The notes under the pieces were generated by a model. The model was not told the DNA's origin. It searched no databases and worked only from the letters and a program-made list of their open reading frames with translations. 54,014 bases of DNA, taken from assembly GCF_001659685.2 (NCBI RefSeq), contig NZ_LXYE02000043.1:1-54014 (forward strand), in the 5' to 3' direction. Of the stretch, positions 1 through 9,134 are shown piece by piece (position 1 is the first letter of the stretch; each line of letters starts with the position of its first letter). Source of the DNA: Labilibacter marinus (GTDB lineage: Bacteria; Bacteroidota; Bacteroidia; Bacteroidales; Marinilabiliaceae). Position numbers and translations under genes: made by a program.

Positions 1-18
1 ACACTAAAGTGCATAGTT

Positions 19-216
19 TTAACTACTTCTGAGACCAATAAAAAATGAAACAACTAATACAGGAAGTGAAACCCATAGTCCATTGATCCATTCTCCATCG
101 TTCATGAAATTAATACCATTAATAGCAAGTACAATTGATATTAAAAGTGCGGACAAACCATAACTATCAAAATCGCAAATTAAAATGTCGTTTTTGAGTA
201 ATCTTTTATTACGCAA
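19..216 (-). CDS. Possible small two-TM membrane protein, hypothetical
   Basis: A 65-residue open frame starts at a TTG, 11 nt downstream of the stop of the capA-like gene on the same strand. It has two hydrophobic stretches, about residues 20-33 and 46-61, separated by a short polar loop containing NDGEW. I do not recognise a family. Position just behind capA would fit a short operon, but the non-ATG start, small size and lack of a known motif leave a real chance that it is not a gene. Confidence 0.35.
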   Translation of the reverse strand: MRNKRLLKNDILICDFDSYGLSALLISIVLAINGINFMNDGEWINGLWVSLPVLVVSFFIGLRSS

Positions 217-227
217 TAGAATAAGCG

Positions 228-1358
228 CTAAAAGCCAACCAACTCACGACTATTTGCTATTGACTGCTGACCATTTAACCCTATCCCCTTGGGCTGCATT
301 TTTCTTTCAAACGGCATACTAAACTTACCATCTGGTTCAATGATCAAACGATGGTTAAGTTCTGGAAAATCTATACGAGTAAGGTCTTTAATTTTATGAA
401 TAACGCCATGACTATGGTCGTAGGTCAGTGCTACATTTTTTATTTGCTTGAAAGGGATAATCTCACCTTTTACAAATTCGCCACTTCGAGTTGTATATAC
501 TTTTATGATTGGTGTTAATGCATTGGGACCTGTAAGGTTAAATCGCGAATAGGTGGCAAAATTACCCATGCTATAAATAATAAATCTGTTATTATAGATC
601 TCCATGGCTCGGGTAACATGGGGGCCATGACCAAAAATAATATCTGCCCCAGCATCAATCATGGCGTGGGCAAACTCGTACACATTACTGCGATTTTCGC
701 CATAAAACACTTCTTTTTCACGGGTTACGTGCTGGTGTTTGGCTCCCTCTGCTCCACCATGAAAGGACACTATAACAATATCGCAGGAGTCCTTTAGGTG
801 TTTAACGATTCGGATGGCGTTGGGTAAATCATTGATATCCACCGTTCCTGTGTTAGGGGAAAATCCGGCCATTCCTATTTTAAGTCCCTTGGCAGTAATC
901 GTATCTGTTGGTTTATCTAACAGTCCGGCCCAGGCTATATTCATTTTATCTAAATGATATCGGGTGGTAGTCATACCCAACTGACCAAAATCGCGAATAT
1001 GGTTATTGGCCATATTCAGAAAATCGAAACCCATTTCTTTCAGTGTCAATCCGTATTTCTCAGGCATTTTAAAGGCGTAACATTTGGTGGTATCTTTACA
1101 TCGTTTAACTACAGGACCTTCATCTAACAAACAGGTTTCCAGATTACCGAAGGTTACATCTCCGCTCTTGAGATAAGGAATCGCTTCCGACACGTAAGGC
1201 AAAGGGTCGTTATTGGGTGGCAAATATTCTTTCTTCGGAAAATCGGTTCCCAACATCATATCGCCCACTCCAATAAATGAAATTAAAGTATCGTTTTGTG
1301 CCTGAACAACAGATAGTCCAGCAAAAAGGGAAAGAGTAAGTATAAAAAGTAACCTCAT
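228..1358 (-). CDS. CapA-like metallophosphoesterase-fold protein, secreted
   Basis: A 376-residue protein with a Sec signal peptide (MRLLFILTLSLFAGLSVVQAQ) followed by one CapA (poly-gamma-glutamate synthesis) domain. Family landmarks visible are the early GVGDMMLG, the GNLETCL segment near residue 95, NMANNHIRDFG near 115, SFHGG near 200, FGHGPHV near 245 and the closing IYSMGNFATY. CapA relatives share the calcineurin-like phosphoesterase fold and occur in polyglutamate capsule export and as stand-alone envelope proteins. No capB or capC lies nearby, so a role in a capsule is not supported here; an envelope phosphoesterase-like role is the safer reading. A TATTTTTG -7 box lies on this strand just upstream of the start. 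Confidence 0.85.
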   Translation of the reverse strand: MRLLFILTLSLFAGLSVVQAQNDTLISFIGVGDMMLGTDFPKKEYLPPNNDPLPYVSEAIPYLKSGDVTFGNLETCLLDEGPVVKRCKDTTKCYAFKMPEKYGLTLKEMGFDFLNMANNHIRDFGQLGMTTTRYHLDKMNIAWAGLLDKPTDTITAKGLKIGMAGFSPNTGTVDINDLPNAIRIVKHLKDSCDIVIVSFHGGAEGAKHQHVTREKEVFYGENRSNVYEFAHAMIDAGADIIFGHGPHVTRAMEIYNNRFIIYSMGNFATYSRFNLTGPNALTPIIKVYTTRSGEFVKGEIIPFKQIKNVALTYDHSHGVIHKIKDLTRIDFPELNHRLIIEPDGKFSMPFERKMQPKGIGLNGQQSIANSRELVGF

Positions 1359-1377
1359 AGTTTAAATAATTTGACTT

Positions 1378-1385
1378 CAAAAATA
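1378..1385 (-). promoter_or_regulatory. Candidate -7 promoter box for the capA-like gene
   Basis: On the minus strand the sequence reads TATTTTTG, a match to the Bacteroidota -7 consensus TAnnTTTG, about 20 nt upstream of the ATG at 1358. No TTG is present at the usual 19-21 nt spacing, so only half of the promoter is supported. Confidence 0.4.
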
Positions 1386-1573
1386 AGATTAATGCGACAG
1401 AGAACTTACTTTTAACAAAAAAAGTTCAACTCGATAATGGATTCAATATGAATAGCCCAATACGAAGTGCAGGGAACACAATAATTCACCTTTTTACAAG
1501 CACAAAGAGCTTGAATAATTAGAAGTTATTTTCAAGATGAATGGACAACGATATCAATTCACATTTCAAACAT

Positions 1574-3202
1574 TTACTTTACACCAAAACTTTGTAAAAA
1601 ATCTGCCAGCACCACCTCTCTGTTTAAATTCATTTTTTTACGTAGCCTACTTCGTGTGGTATTAATTCCCTCTACCCCAATACCCATTATCTGCGCCATA
1701 TCTTTGCTCGAAAATCCTAAGTTAATAAATGCACAAATTTTTAAGTCGGTGGCTGTTAACTTAGGAAACTCAGCTTGCAACGAAGTATAAAACACATTAT
1801 TCACTGCTGTAAAATGCGTTTCGAACTCTTTCCACTTCTTCGATTTATCGAAATTAAGCGATTTAATAATTTGCTTAATAATAGGAACATTCTCCTTTTT
1901 CACTTCTAAGGATTCCAGTTTCTTTTTAATTTCCTGCTGTTGCGTATCTCGTTCAATCAGTTGCAAGGCAGATGAAAGCAACTCCTTATTTTTTATTTCA
2001 AGAATAGCATCTTGCTGTTGCTTTAAATATTTTTGCTCTAGATAATACGCCTGTGCCTTTCGTTTAAAATACAACCAAATTAACACTACAATTATTAAAA
2101 GAAGAAAACATGCCACCAGCAACTTAACCAACCAAAATTGTTTTTCCTTTTGCAACATGGCCAGCTTCTGCGATTTTATTTCTTCCTCATGATTTCTTAA
2201 TTGCATTTCGTATTGGTCCTTAATCTCAAATAACTTTTTATTCTGCGCACTGGTGCTACTAAAAACACTATCGCTTAAAGCTTTTGCTTGCACTATATAA
2301 TCATACGCCAACTGAGCATTTCCTTCTTTTGCATAAATATCCGAAAGACCATTGAGTATATCCACTTTGTTAGATATATGAACTTTATGAAAATCTATCA
2401 GATCTATAGCCTTATGATAAAAATAGATGGCAGAATCAGCTTGGCTTTTACGCTGGTAGTAACGCCCTCGATATTCGTACAGCAGACAAAAAACACTGGC
2501 CTTTTTATTCTCAAATGCCAAATTCACCTCATGCATAATAGCATCAGCCTCCTTTAATTTGTACATTTTAATATATAATTGAGCCAACTGAAGTTTGGTA
2601 TAATGCTGCTTATGCCTATCGAAACCCTCGCGCTGAAATAACTCTAAGGCTTTTAATATATGTCCTTCTGCTTTACTCAGATTTTGGCTCGTCTCTGTTT
2701 CTAACCATCCTCTATACGAATGTAATCGCCCCTCAAAGTCAGCCTTCTTTATTTCATCCTCAACGTAGGCATCTATCAACTGAAAAGACTTATCAATCGT
2801 TTTCTCTGCCGTTACAAACTGCTCATAAATCATGTATAACGTAATTATCTTCTGCAGTAAAATAATATGCTGCTCTGCGTACTTAGAAGATTGAACGTAA
2901 GGCAACAAACCCCAGGCAACATCATACGATTTTTGATACTGAGCAATACCCGAGTAAATACTGACTTGTTGTTGTTTAATTTTTATTATCTGAACAGTAT
3001 CCTTTTGCGCTTCAAAAAACGCTATGCACTCATTGTAATATTCCAAAGCTTTGGGTGCATCCGAATAACGAAATTGCTCAGCCTTTTTCAGGATAGAATC
3101 AGCCTCTTTTTTAGTTAATGATTTTGCTTCCGACAACTGAAAACAAAAAACTAACAAGCCACATAACACAAACCATCTACTTTTAAAAACTGCAAGATGC
3201 AT
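1574..3202 (-). CDS. Membrane TPR protein with C-terminal LuxR-type HTH
   Basis: A 542-residue protein with an N-terminal signal peptide (ending near LSEAKS), TPR-like helical repeats over roughly residues 30-320, one transmembrane helix at about 357-378, a coiled coil, and a C-terminal helix-turn-helix at about 480-535 (TATDLKICAFINLGFSSKDMA, then GVEGINTTRSRLRKKM). This is the usual Bacteroidota layout in which a periplasmic TPR region is tied to a cytoplasmic LuxR/GerE-like DNA-binding domain. It is divergent from the GH3 glycosidase operon across a 178-bp gap, so control of that operon is a reasonable inference, although no effector or operator can be read from the sequence. Confidence 0.85.
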   Translation of the reverse strand: MHLAVFKSRWFVLCGLLVFCFQLSEAKSLTKKEADSILKKAEQFRYSDAPKALEYYNECIAFFEAQKDTVQIIKIKQQQVSIYSGIAQYQKSYDVAWGLLPYVQSSKYAEQHIILLQKIITLYMIYEQFVTAEKTIDKSFQLIDAYVEDEIKKADFEGRLHSYRGWLETETSQNLSKAEGHILKALELFQREGFDRHKQHYTKLQLAQLYIKMYKLKEADAIMHEVNLAFENKKASVFCLLYEYRGRYYQRKSQADSAIYFYHKAIDLIDFHKVHISNKVDILNGLSDIYAKEGNAQLAYDYIVQAKALSDSVFSSTSAQNKKLFEIKDQYEMQLRNHEEEIKSQKLAMLQKEKQFWLVKLLVACFLLLIIVVLIWLYFKRKAQAYYLEQKYLKQQQDAILEIKNKELLSSALQLIERDTQQQEIKKKLESLEVKKENVPIIKQIIKSLNFDKSKKWKEFETHFTAVNNVFYTSLQAEFPKLTATDLKICAFINLGFSSKDMAQIMGIGVEGINTTRSRLRKKMNLNREVVLADFLQSFGVK

Positions 3203-3380
3203 AAATTGCTAATCATTTATTAGTGAGGATGTAAATATAAACACAAATACCCATTGCTTATATGAATGAGCCACATTTTTATTTTTTGCTTAGCTTAAAC
3301 TATGCCTAAATATTTTAACTTTAGATGAATAAGAATGTCCTTTAAGCTCAATTAAAAAATGCGAAACAAAAGTTTACATC

Positions 3381-5756
3381 ATGAAATTTAATTACACGAA
3401 GAATCTTACTTTATTAATCACTGCTTTAACGCTTCTATTTAGTAGCTGTGTTCAACAAAAAGAAACCAGTTCAACTCCTCCTTTCTCAAGTCCTGAGCTA
3501 GATGCTAAAGTCGAAAAGCTCATGTCGACCATGACACTCGACGAAAAACTTGCTCAAATTGAAGGTATTCGCCCCATGGATATTATGGAAGATGGAAAAA
3601 TATCGCTTGAAAAATGCAGAGAGGTGATACCTCATGGAATTGGTCATTTCTGTCAATTTTCATCTGGCCTAACCATGAGCCCCAACGAACTTAGGGATTT
3701 TGTTAGAGAGATACAGCACTATTTAATGACAGAAACCAAGACTAAAATTCCAGCTATCTTTCATGAGGAAGCCATTACCGGTTTCTCTACACAAGGAGCT
3801 ACTACCTATCCACAACAAATAGGTATGGGCTGTGCTTGGAATCCGGATTTGATAAAGAAAATCACCAATACTACACGATTAAATATGAGGGCCGCAGGTG
3901 CTACGTTTGCCCTTTCCCCTATGTTAGATATCAGCAGGACTGCTCATTGGGAACGAATTGAAGAAAGCTATGGAGAGGACGCCTACTTAACTTCGCGCTT
4001 AGGTGTAGCTTTTATAAAAGGTTTACAAGGTGAGGATTTAAGTACTGGCGTGGCGGCTACCACCAAACACTTTGCTGGTTATGGTACACAAAACGATAAT
4101 CCTAAAGAATTATACGAAGAATATATTATGCCGCACGAAGCTGCCTTTAAAATAGCGGGTGCCAAAAGTGTGATGCCATCGTATGGAAAATATAAAGGGA
4201 AAGCCGTGGCTATCAGCAACGAAATGCTTACAGATATTCTTCGCGATCATTTAAAATTTGATGGTTTAGTGGTAAGCGACTACGGTGCCGTTAACTTAGT
4301 TTACAAAGGGCACAAGCAAGCCAAATCGTCTAAAGAAGCAGCGGTTCTTTCTTTAAAAGCAGGTATCGATCTTGAATTAGCCAAACCCATTGCTTTCCCA
4401 TTGTTACCTGAAGCGATTGAAGAAGGAATGATTACTATAGAAGAGGTTGATGCGGCTGTAAAACGCTCACTCATTATGAAAGCTAAATTGGGCTTACTGG
4501 ATGAAAAACCACAAATTGGTAAAGATGGTGATTTAGATTTCGACCCGCCAGCTTATCGTCAGTTGGCTTATGAAGCGGCTTGTCAGTCAATTGTTCTATT
4601 AAAAAATAATGGAGTTCTTCCATTAAAAAAGGAAGTGAAGAAAATTGCCTTGGTAGGTCCTAATGCAGCTACCGTTCAAAATCTTTTGGGCGATTATACT
4701 TACCAATCTATGATTTCATTTTGGTGGAGCACTCCCTTTGACCCGAACAACCCAAAATTAGTTAGCTTAAAAGAAGGATTGCAAAACAAATTAGCCAGCG
4801 ATATTCAGGTACAACACGAAAGAGGTTGCGATTGGAGTACTCCTCTAGAAATGGAAGTGAATACAGATGGGCTAGGCGACGACCGCTTGAGCAAAATAAA
4901 AATTCTGGCCATAAAAGGTCTGCCTCAACCAGATTTAGATAATGCGGTAAAAATTGCTTCTGAGAGTGATGTAATTATTGCTGCTGTTGGCGAAAATTTA
5001 TATTTATGTGGCGAAGGCCGTAAACGAAAAGGCATTAAATTACCCGGCGAACAGGAGCAATTTGTTGAAAAACTATTGGCAACCGGAAAGCCTGTTATCC
5101 TTGTCATGTTTGGTGGACGTCAACAAGTAGTGAGTAAGCTTGAAGATAAATGTGCTGCTATTATTCAGGCATGGTTTCCTGGAGAGGAAGGTGGAAATGC
5201 TGTAGCCGACATTATTGTTGGAAATGTAAACCCTTCCGGAAAACTTTGTGTCACCTACCCAAGTTCTGAAGAAAAACAGGAGATCAATTATAAATCGGGA
5301 TATAACACCATTACACCTCAATATCCTTTTGGTTACGGGCTTTCATACACGCAGTTTAACTACTTCGATTTGACATCACAACCAAGTGCAAAACTTACAG
5401 ATGAGTTTCTTCAAATTTCGTGTAAGGTAAAGAATACTGGCTCCATGGACGGTACTGAAATTGCCCAACTTTATTTATCGCCTTTAGATGCTTCATCCAC
5501 TATGAAACCAATTCAATTAAAAGGATTTCAGAGAGTAGAATTAAAAACTGGAGAAGAAAAACAAATCACTTGGAAGTTCTCTCCGCAACAATTGGCACAG
5601 TTTAAAAATAATCAATGGGTATTAGAAGGTGGCCAATACGAATTTAAAATTGGTGCATCCAGTACAGACATCAGATTAACCACTGTTGTTAATATTGAAG
5701 GAGATAAGCAAGTATTAGAAAACGGTCGAACTGTCTTCTTTTCGGTAAATCAGTAA
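3381..5756 (+). CDS. Glycoside hydrolase family 3 lipoprotein (beta-glucosidase type)
   Basis: A 791-residue GH3 enzyme. It has a lipoprotein signal (LLFSSC), the N-terminal TIM-barrel domain with FHEEAITG, TKHFAGYG and the nucleophile motif LVVSDYGAV (Asp300), the alpha/beta sandwich domain (about 395-640, with GEEGGNAVADI and NPSGKL), and a C-terminal fibronectin III-like domain (about 680-770) after the typical YPFGYGLSYT. The length and domain order match BglX-type exo-acting beta-glycosidases. Substrate cannot be fixed from sequence: beta-glucosidase and beta-xylosidase are both possible. It is probably surface or periplasmic and anchored by lipid. A beta-propeller glycosidase follows after 7 bp in the same operon. 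Confidence 0.95.
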   Translation: MKFNYTKNLTLLITALTLLFSSCVQQKETSSTPPFSSPELDAKVEKLMSTMTLDEKLAQIEGIRPMDIMEDGKISLEKCREVIPHGIGHFCQFSSGLTMSPNELRDFVREIQHYLMTETKTKIPAIFHEEAITGFSTQGATTYPQQIGMGCAWNPDLIKKITNTTRLNMRAAGATFALSPMLDISRTAHWERIEESYGEDAYLTSRLGVAFIKGLQGEDLSTGVAATTKHFAGYGTQNDNPKELYEEYIMPHEAAFKIAGAKSVMPSYGKYKGKAVAISNEMLTDILRDHLKFDGLVVSDYGAVNLVYKGHKQAKSSKEAAVLSLKAGIDLELAKPIAFPLLPEAIEEGMITIEEVDAAVKRSLIMKAKLGLLDEKPQIGKDGDLDFDPPAYRQLAYEAACQSIVLLKNNGVLPLKKEVKKIALVGPNAATVQNLLGDYTYQSMISFWWSTPFDPNNPKLVSLKEGLQNKLASDIQVQHERGCDWSTPLEMEVNTDGLGDDRLSKIKILAIKGLPQPDLDNAVKIASESDVIIAAVGENLYLCGEGRKRKGIKLPGEQEQFVEKLLATGKPVILVMFGGRQQVVSKLEDKCAAIIQAWFPGEEGGNAVADIIVGNVNPSGKLCVTYPSSEEKQEINYKSGYNTITPQYPFGYGLSYTQFNYFDLTSQPSAKLTDEFLQISCKVKNTGSMDGTEIAQLYLSPLDASSTMKPIQLKGFQRVELKTGEEKQITWKFSPQQLAQFKNNQWVLEGGQYEFKIGASSTDIRLTTVVNIEGDKQVLENGRTVFFSVNQ

Positions 5757-5763
5757 TATCTAT

Positions 5764-7431
5764 ATGATGAATAAAATACTTATCACATTATTTTTTTCGC
5801 TCCTACTATCTATAACCTTTCAATCTGCTCTTTTTTCTCAAGACATTGAGCGCACAAGGCCTGCTGAATGGGATGGACTGGTAGAGGGAGCTAGATTTAT
5901 GGATCGTTTTTTACCCATGCCCGCTGTGGGTGAGTTATCATCCGAAAATTGGGGTGCCGATGGGGTTAACCCCCGTTACACGGATAATGGAATAGAAGAC
6001 AACACTTGGTCGTATTGGGGCGGAAATATTATTCAAGATAAAGATGGTAAATATCATCAGTATTTATGTCGCTGGCGCGAAGATGCTCCCAAAGGACATA
6101 TGCAATGGCCACATTCGCATGTGGTGCACGCCATTTCTGATAACAAATTGGGACCATTTAAGGTCGTTGATTCCATAGGTAAAGGTCATAACCCAGAAAT
6201 TCAACAGTTAAAAGATGGTCGTTATTTTTTATATGTCAATGGAGGGTACTATTTATCTCATTCACTTGATGGGCCATGGCAGTATAACAAATTTACTTAC
6301 GATCAGCGTCAAAGGCCTATTTTTGACCACTTAGCCAATTTTACTTTTGCTAAACGCGAAGATGGCTCTTTTTTAATGGTTTGTCGAGGAGGAGGAATTT
6401 GGTTAAGTCCAGATGGACTTCCTCCCTACTTTCAGGTCAGTGAAAAAAGCGCTTATCCACCTTACGATGGCCGCTACGAAGACCCTGTGGTTTGGCGAAC
6501 AAATATTCAATATCATATGATTGTAAATGATTGGCTAGGAAGAATAGCTTATTACCTGCGATCAAAAGATGGAATTAACTGGAAACTTGATGCAGGAGAA
6601 GCCTACGAACCCGGAATTGCTCGTCATAAAAATGGCCATATTGAAAATTGGTACAAGTTTGAACGGATTAAAATGCTCCAAGACGAATATGGTAGAGCCA
6701 TTCAAGCTAATTTTGCTGTTGCCGACACCATCAAAAAGCAAGATCTGGGAAGCGACAAGTACAGCTCAAAGAATCTGGGCATTCCATTAACCATTGGTCG
6801 TTTAATTAGTATTTTAAATACAGATAAAATAGATAGCCAAACGGAAACTATTGAAGTATTGGTAAAAGCGGAAGACGGTTTCAACCCTCATCGCGACATG
6901 AATATTAAGTCATTAAGATTCGGTGCCAGTGAAACGGTTAATTTTGGCAAAGGTTGTAAAGTGATTAAAACAGAAAAACAAGGTGAGAACTTAATACTCA
7001 TTTTTGACGCAGAAGGCCACGACTTTAACTATGAAAATTTTGCGGCTAAACTATTAGGCAAAACCCGAAAAGGAAAATTACTATTTGGCTACGCACGTTT
7101 ACCTTGGTTAAATTACCAACAACAAGCGTTGTCTGCAAAATATCCCGGGTTGACCTTAAACGGTAAAAAACTAAAAGTAGATGTCGAGATTCAAAACTTT
7201 GGACAAGTAAACTCAGTGCCCTCCGATGTTAAAATTGAGTATAATAAAAATGGACAATGGCATAAATTAGTAACAGGTAAAGTACCTGTTTTAAAACCAT
7301 TTGAAAAAAATACGCTTAGTTTAAATACAACTAAATTTGCCCAAAGTGGCGAACCAGCCTTGGTTAGAGTTACCTTGCTTCAACCACAACAAAAACCAAT
7401 AATACTCGAAGGTAAAGTCATCATTAGATAA
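5764..7431 (+). CDS. Secreted five-bladed beta-propeller glycosidase (GH43/GH117-like), with C-terminal beta domain
   Basis: A 555-residue protein with a signal peptide ending near ALFSQD. Residues about 70-310 look like a GH43-clan beta-propeller: an early GADGVNPRYTDNG, a DGKYHQYLCRW strand, GHNPEIQQLKDGRYFLYV, SLDGPW, and YEDPVVW around residue 240, which resembles the acidic active-site segments of such enzymes. The C-terminal 200 residues are beta-rich, CARDB/Ig-like and probably accessory. I infer a glycosidase acting with the GH3 partner on short oligosaccharides. The exact family is uncertain, and the sequence does not identify the polysaccharide. Confidence 0.7.
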   Translation: MMNKILITLFFSLLLSITFQSALFSQDIERTRPAEWDGLVEGARFMDRFLPMPAVGELSSENWGADGVNPRYTDNGIEDNTWSYWGGNIIQDKDGKYHQYLCRWREDAPKGHMQWPHSHVVHAISDNKLGPFKVVDSIGKGHNPEIQQLKDGRYFLYVNGGYYLSHSLDGPWQYNKFTYDQRQRPIFDHLANFTFAKREDGSFLMVCRGGGIWLSPDGLPPYFQVSEKSAYPPYDGRYEDPVVWRTNIQYHMIVNDWLGRIAYYLRSKDGINWKLDAGEAYEPGIARHKNGHIENWYKFERIKMLQDEYGRAIQANFAVADTIKKQDLGSDKYSSKNLGIPLTIGRLISILNTDKIDSQTETIEVLVKAEDGFNPHRDMNIKSLRFGASETVNFGKGCKVIKTEKQGENLILIFDAEGHDFNYENFAAKLLGKTRKGKLLFGYARLPWLNYQQQALSAKYPGLTLNGKKLKVDVEIQNFGQVNSVPSDVKIEYNKNGQWHKLVTGKVPVLKPFEKNTLSLNTTKFAQSGEPALVRVTLLQPQQKPIILEGKVIIR

Positions 7432-7443
7432 TCTTAAAACACA

Positions 7444-7495
7444 TAATAAAAGTCGGTATTGTTATTGCAAAACAATATCGACTTTTATTATTTTA
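7444..7495 (+). terminator. Strong intrinsic terminator of the glycosidase operon
   Basis: A 20-bp stem (7444-7463 with 7471-7490, one G-T pair) closes a 7-nt loop, ATTGCAA, and ends in a T-rich stretch. It lies 13 nt after the stop codon of the beta-propeller glycosidase. Confidence 0.85.
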
Positions 7496-7551
7496 CATCC
7501 CCAATCTGCATCTCATCATTCTATTCATTGTACTTTTATTAAAAATGAAGT

Positions 7552-7576
7552 AATATTGTTGTTGGAAAACAATATT
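7552..7576 (+). other. 9-bp inverted repeat upstream of the merR gene
   Basis: AATATTGTT (7552-7560) pairs with AACAATATT (7568-7576) across a 7-nt loop, 47 nt before the merR start. Its arms resemble the top of the terminator at 7444-7490. It could be a leader hairpin or an operator for the MerR protein; neither is shown. Confidence 0.4.
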
Positions 7577-7623
7577 GGCTATTAAGTAATTGCTAATAGC
7601 AAACAACCAATGACAATTATAAC

Positions 7624-7989
7624 ATGCCTTACAAACAGCCAAAAATAGAAAAGATGTACTACACTATTGGTGAAGTAGCTAATATGTTTGATGTTAAAAC
7701 TTCATTAATTCGTTTTTGGGAAAAGGAGTTTGCCATTATAAAACCTTTTAAAAACAAAAAGGGCAATCGCTTATTTACACCAAGCGATGTCGACAATTTT
7801 CACCTGATATTTCATTTGGTGAAGGAAAAAGGCATGACTTTAAAAGGAGCGCAGAAAAAACTAGAAGAAAACCACGACGATACGGTCAATAATTTTGAGG
7901 TAATATCAAAACTTAAAGACATTAAATCGGTTTTACTTGAAATGAAAGAAAATCTGGAGAAAGATGACGAACTAAAGGCTGATAGTTAA
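7624..7989 (+). CDS. MerR family transcriptional regulator
   Basis: A 121-residue protein with a MerR-type winged helix at residues about 10-80: YYTIGEVANMFDVKTSLIRFW, then the wing NRLFTPSDVDNFHLI and KGMTLKGAQKKL. The short C-terminus is a coiled coil without cysteines or an effector domain. Small MerR proteins of this form are widespread in Bacteroidota and often sit near housekeeping genes; their ligands are mostly unknown. It is followed after 46 bp by the NIF3-like gene and probably shares a transcript with it. Confidence 0.9.
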   Translation: MPYKQPKIEKMYYTIGEVANMFDVKTSLIRFWEKEFAIIKPFKNKKGNRLFTPSDVDNFHLIFHLVKEKGMTLKGAQKKLEENHDDTVNNFEVISKLKDIKSVLLEMKENLEKDDELKADS

Positions 7990-8035
7990 AACCTTCCTTT
8001 CATTTTTCACTCATCAGATCCAACTTACTTATTTT

Positions 8036-9130
8036 ATGCAAATAAAAGATATCACTCAAATATTGGAGGACTTTGCCCCTTTGTCCTTTCAGGAAAGCTA
8101 TGATAATGCAGGGCTTATTATTGGCAACAATAAAACTGAAGTTTCGGGCGTATTAATCTCCTTAGACATTACCGAAGAAGTAATTGATGAAGCCATAGAG
8201 CTAGGCTATAACTTTGTTTTAGCTCATCATCCCATTGCCATGGGCGGTGTAAAACGTTTTAATGGAAATAACTATACTGAGCGAATAATTATCAAAGCCA
8301 TTAAAAACGATATTGCCATATATGCTGGTCACACTAATGTGGATAGCGTACTTCAAGGGGTAAACGGAAAAATTTGTGAGAAGATTGGTTTGAAAGATTG
8401 CAAAATTCTTGACCCTAAAAAAAATGAGCTTTTTAAAATAGTTTGTTTTGCTCCTGCAGATAAAGCCGAAGAAGTAAGATCTGCAATGTTTAATGCAGGT
8501 TCGGGCAATATTGGTAATTACGACTCGTGTAGTTTTAATATTGAAGGCAAGGGTACATTTAAAGCAAACAGCAGCGCTAATCCTTATGTAGGAGAAAGAG
8601 GCAAATTACATACTGAAGATGAAATTCGTATTGAAACGGTCGTCCCTGCTCATTTGAAAAGAAAAGTAGTTTCTGCTATGATAAAATCGCACCCATACGA
8701 AGAAGTAGCATACGATATTTATGCTTTAGATAATATTTATGAACAAGCAGGTTCTGGTATGTATGGCGAATTAAAAACGGCCGAAGATGAATTGACTTTT
8801 CTGAGAAGAATAAAGGAAACTTTTGGTGCTGGAACGGTTAGATATACCAATCTTTTAAACAAACCCATTAAAAAAGTGGCCGTTTGTGGAGGAGCTGGAA
8901 GTTTTTTAATTAATAAAGCCAAAAGTGTTGGAGCAGACATTTTTATTAGCGGAGACTTTAAATACCACCAGTTTTCGGATGCTGAAAACGAAATAATTAT
9001 AGCCGATATTGGGCACTTTGAAAGCGAACAATTTACTAAAGAAGTTTTTTTTGAGCTACTTACAAAAAAAATACCTAATTTTGCGGTTCGTTTATCGAAA
9101 GTAAATACAAATCCTATTAAATATTTGTAG
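8036..9130 (+). CDS. NIF3/YbgI-family dinuclear metal-centre protein
   Basis: A 364-residue member of the NIF3 family. The metal-binding residues are visible: LAHHPIAMGG near residue 65, the GHTNVDS segment near 103, and ADIGHFESEQF near 325. The length and the inserted middle domain (about 130-235, FKIVCFAPADKAEEVRSAMF, a PII/CutA-like fold) match the long YqfO form rather than the short E. coli YbgI. These proteins form toroidal hexamers and bind two metal ions. They are often annotated as GTP cyclohydrolase I type 2, but the reaction is not secure. The stop is 4 bp before the zinc-ribbon gene, and this pairing is common in Bacteroidota. Confidence 0.93.
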   Translation: MQIKDITQILEDFAPLSFQESYDNAGLIIGNNKTEVSGVLISLDITEEVIDEAIELGYNFVLAHHPIAMGGVKRFNGNNYTERIIIKAIKNDIAIYAGHTNVDSVLQGVNGKICEKIGLKDCKILDPKKNELFKIVCFAPADKAEEVRSAMFNAGSGNIGNYDSCSFNIEGKGTFKANSSANPYVGERGKLHTEDEIRIETVVPAHLKRKVVSAMIKSHPYEEVAYDIYALDNIYEQAGSGMYGELKTAEDELTFLRRIKETFGAGTVRYTNLLNKPIKKVAVCGGAGSFLINKAKSVGADIFISGDFKYHQFSDAENEIIIADIGHFESEQFTKEVFFELLTKKIPNFAVRLSKVNTNPIKYL

Positions 9131-9134
9131 CAGA

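Noticed and set aside
228-1358. Poly-gamma-glutamate capsule operon
   Set aside because: Only a CapA-like protein is present, with no CapB or CapC; CapA-like proteins are common outside capsule loci.
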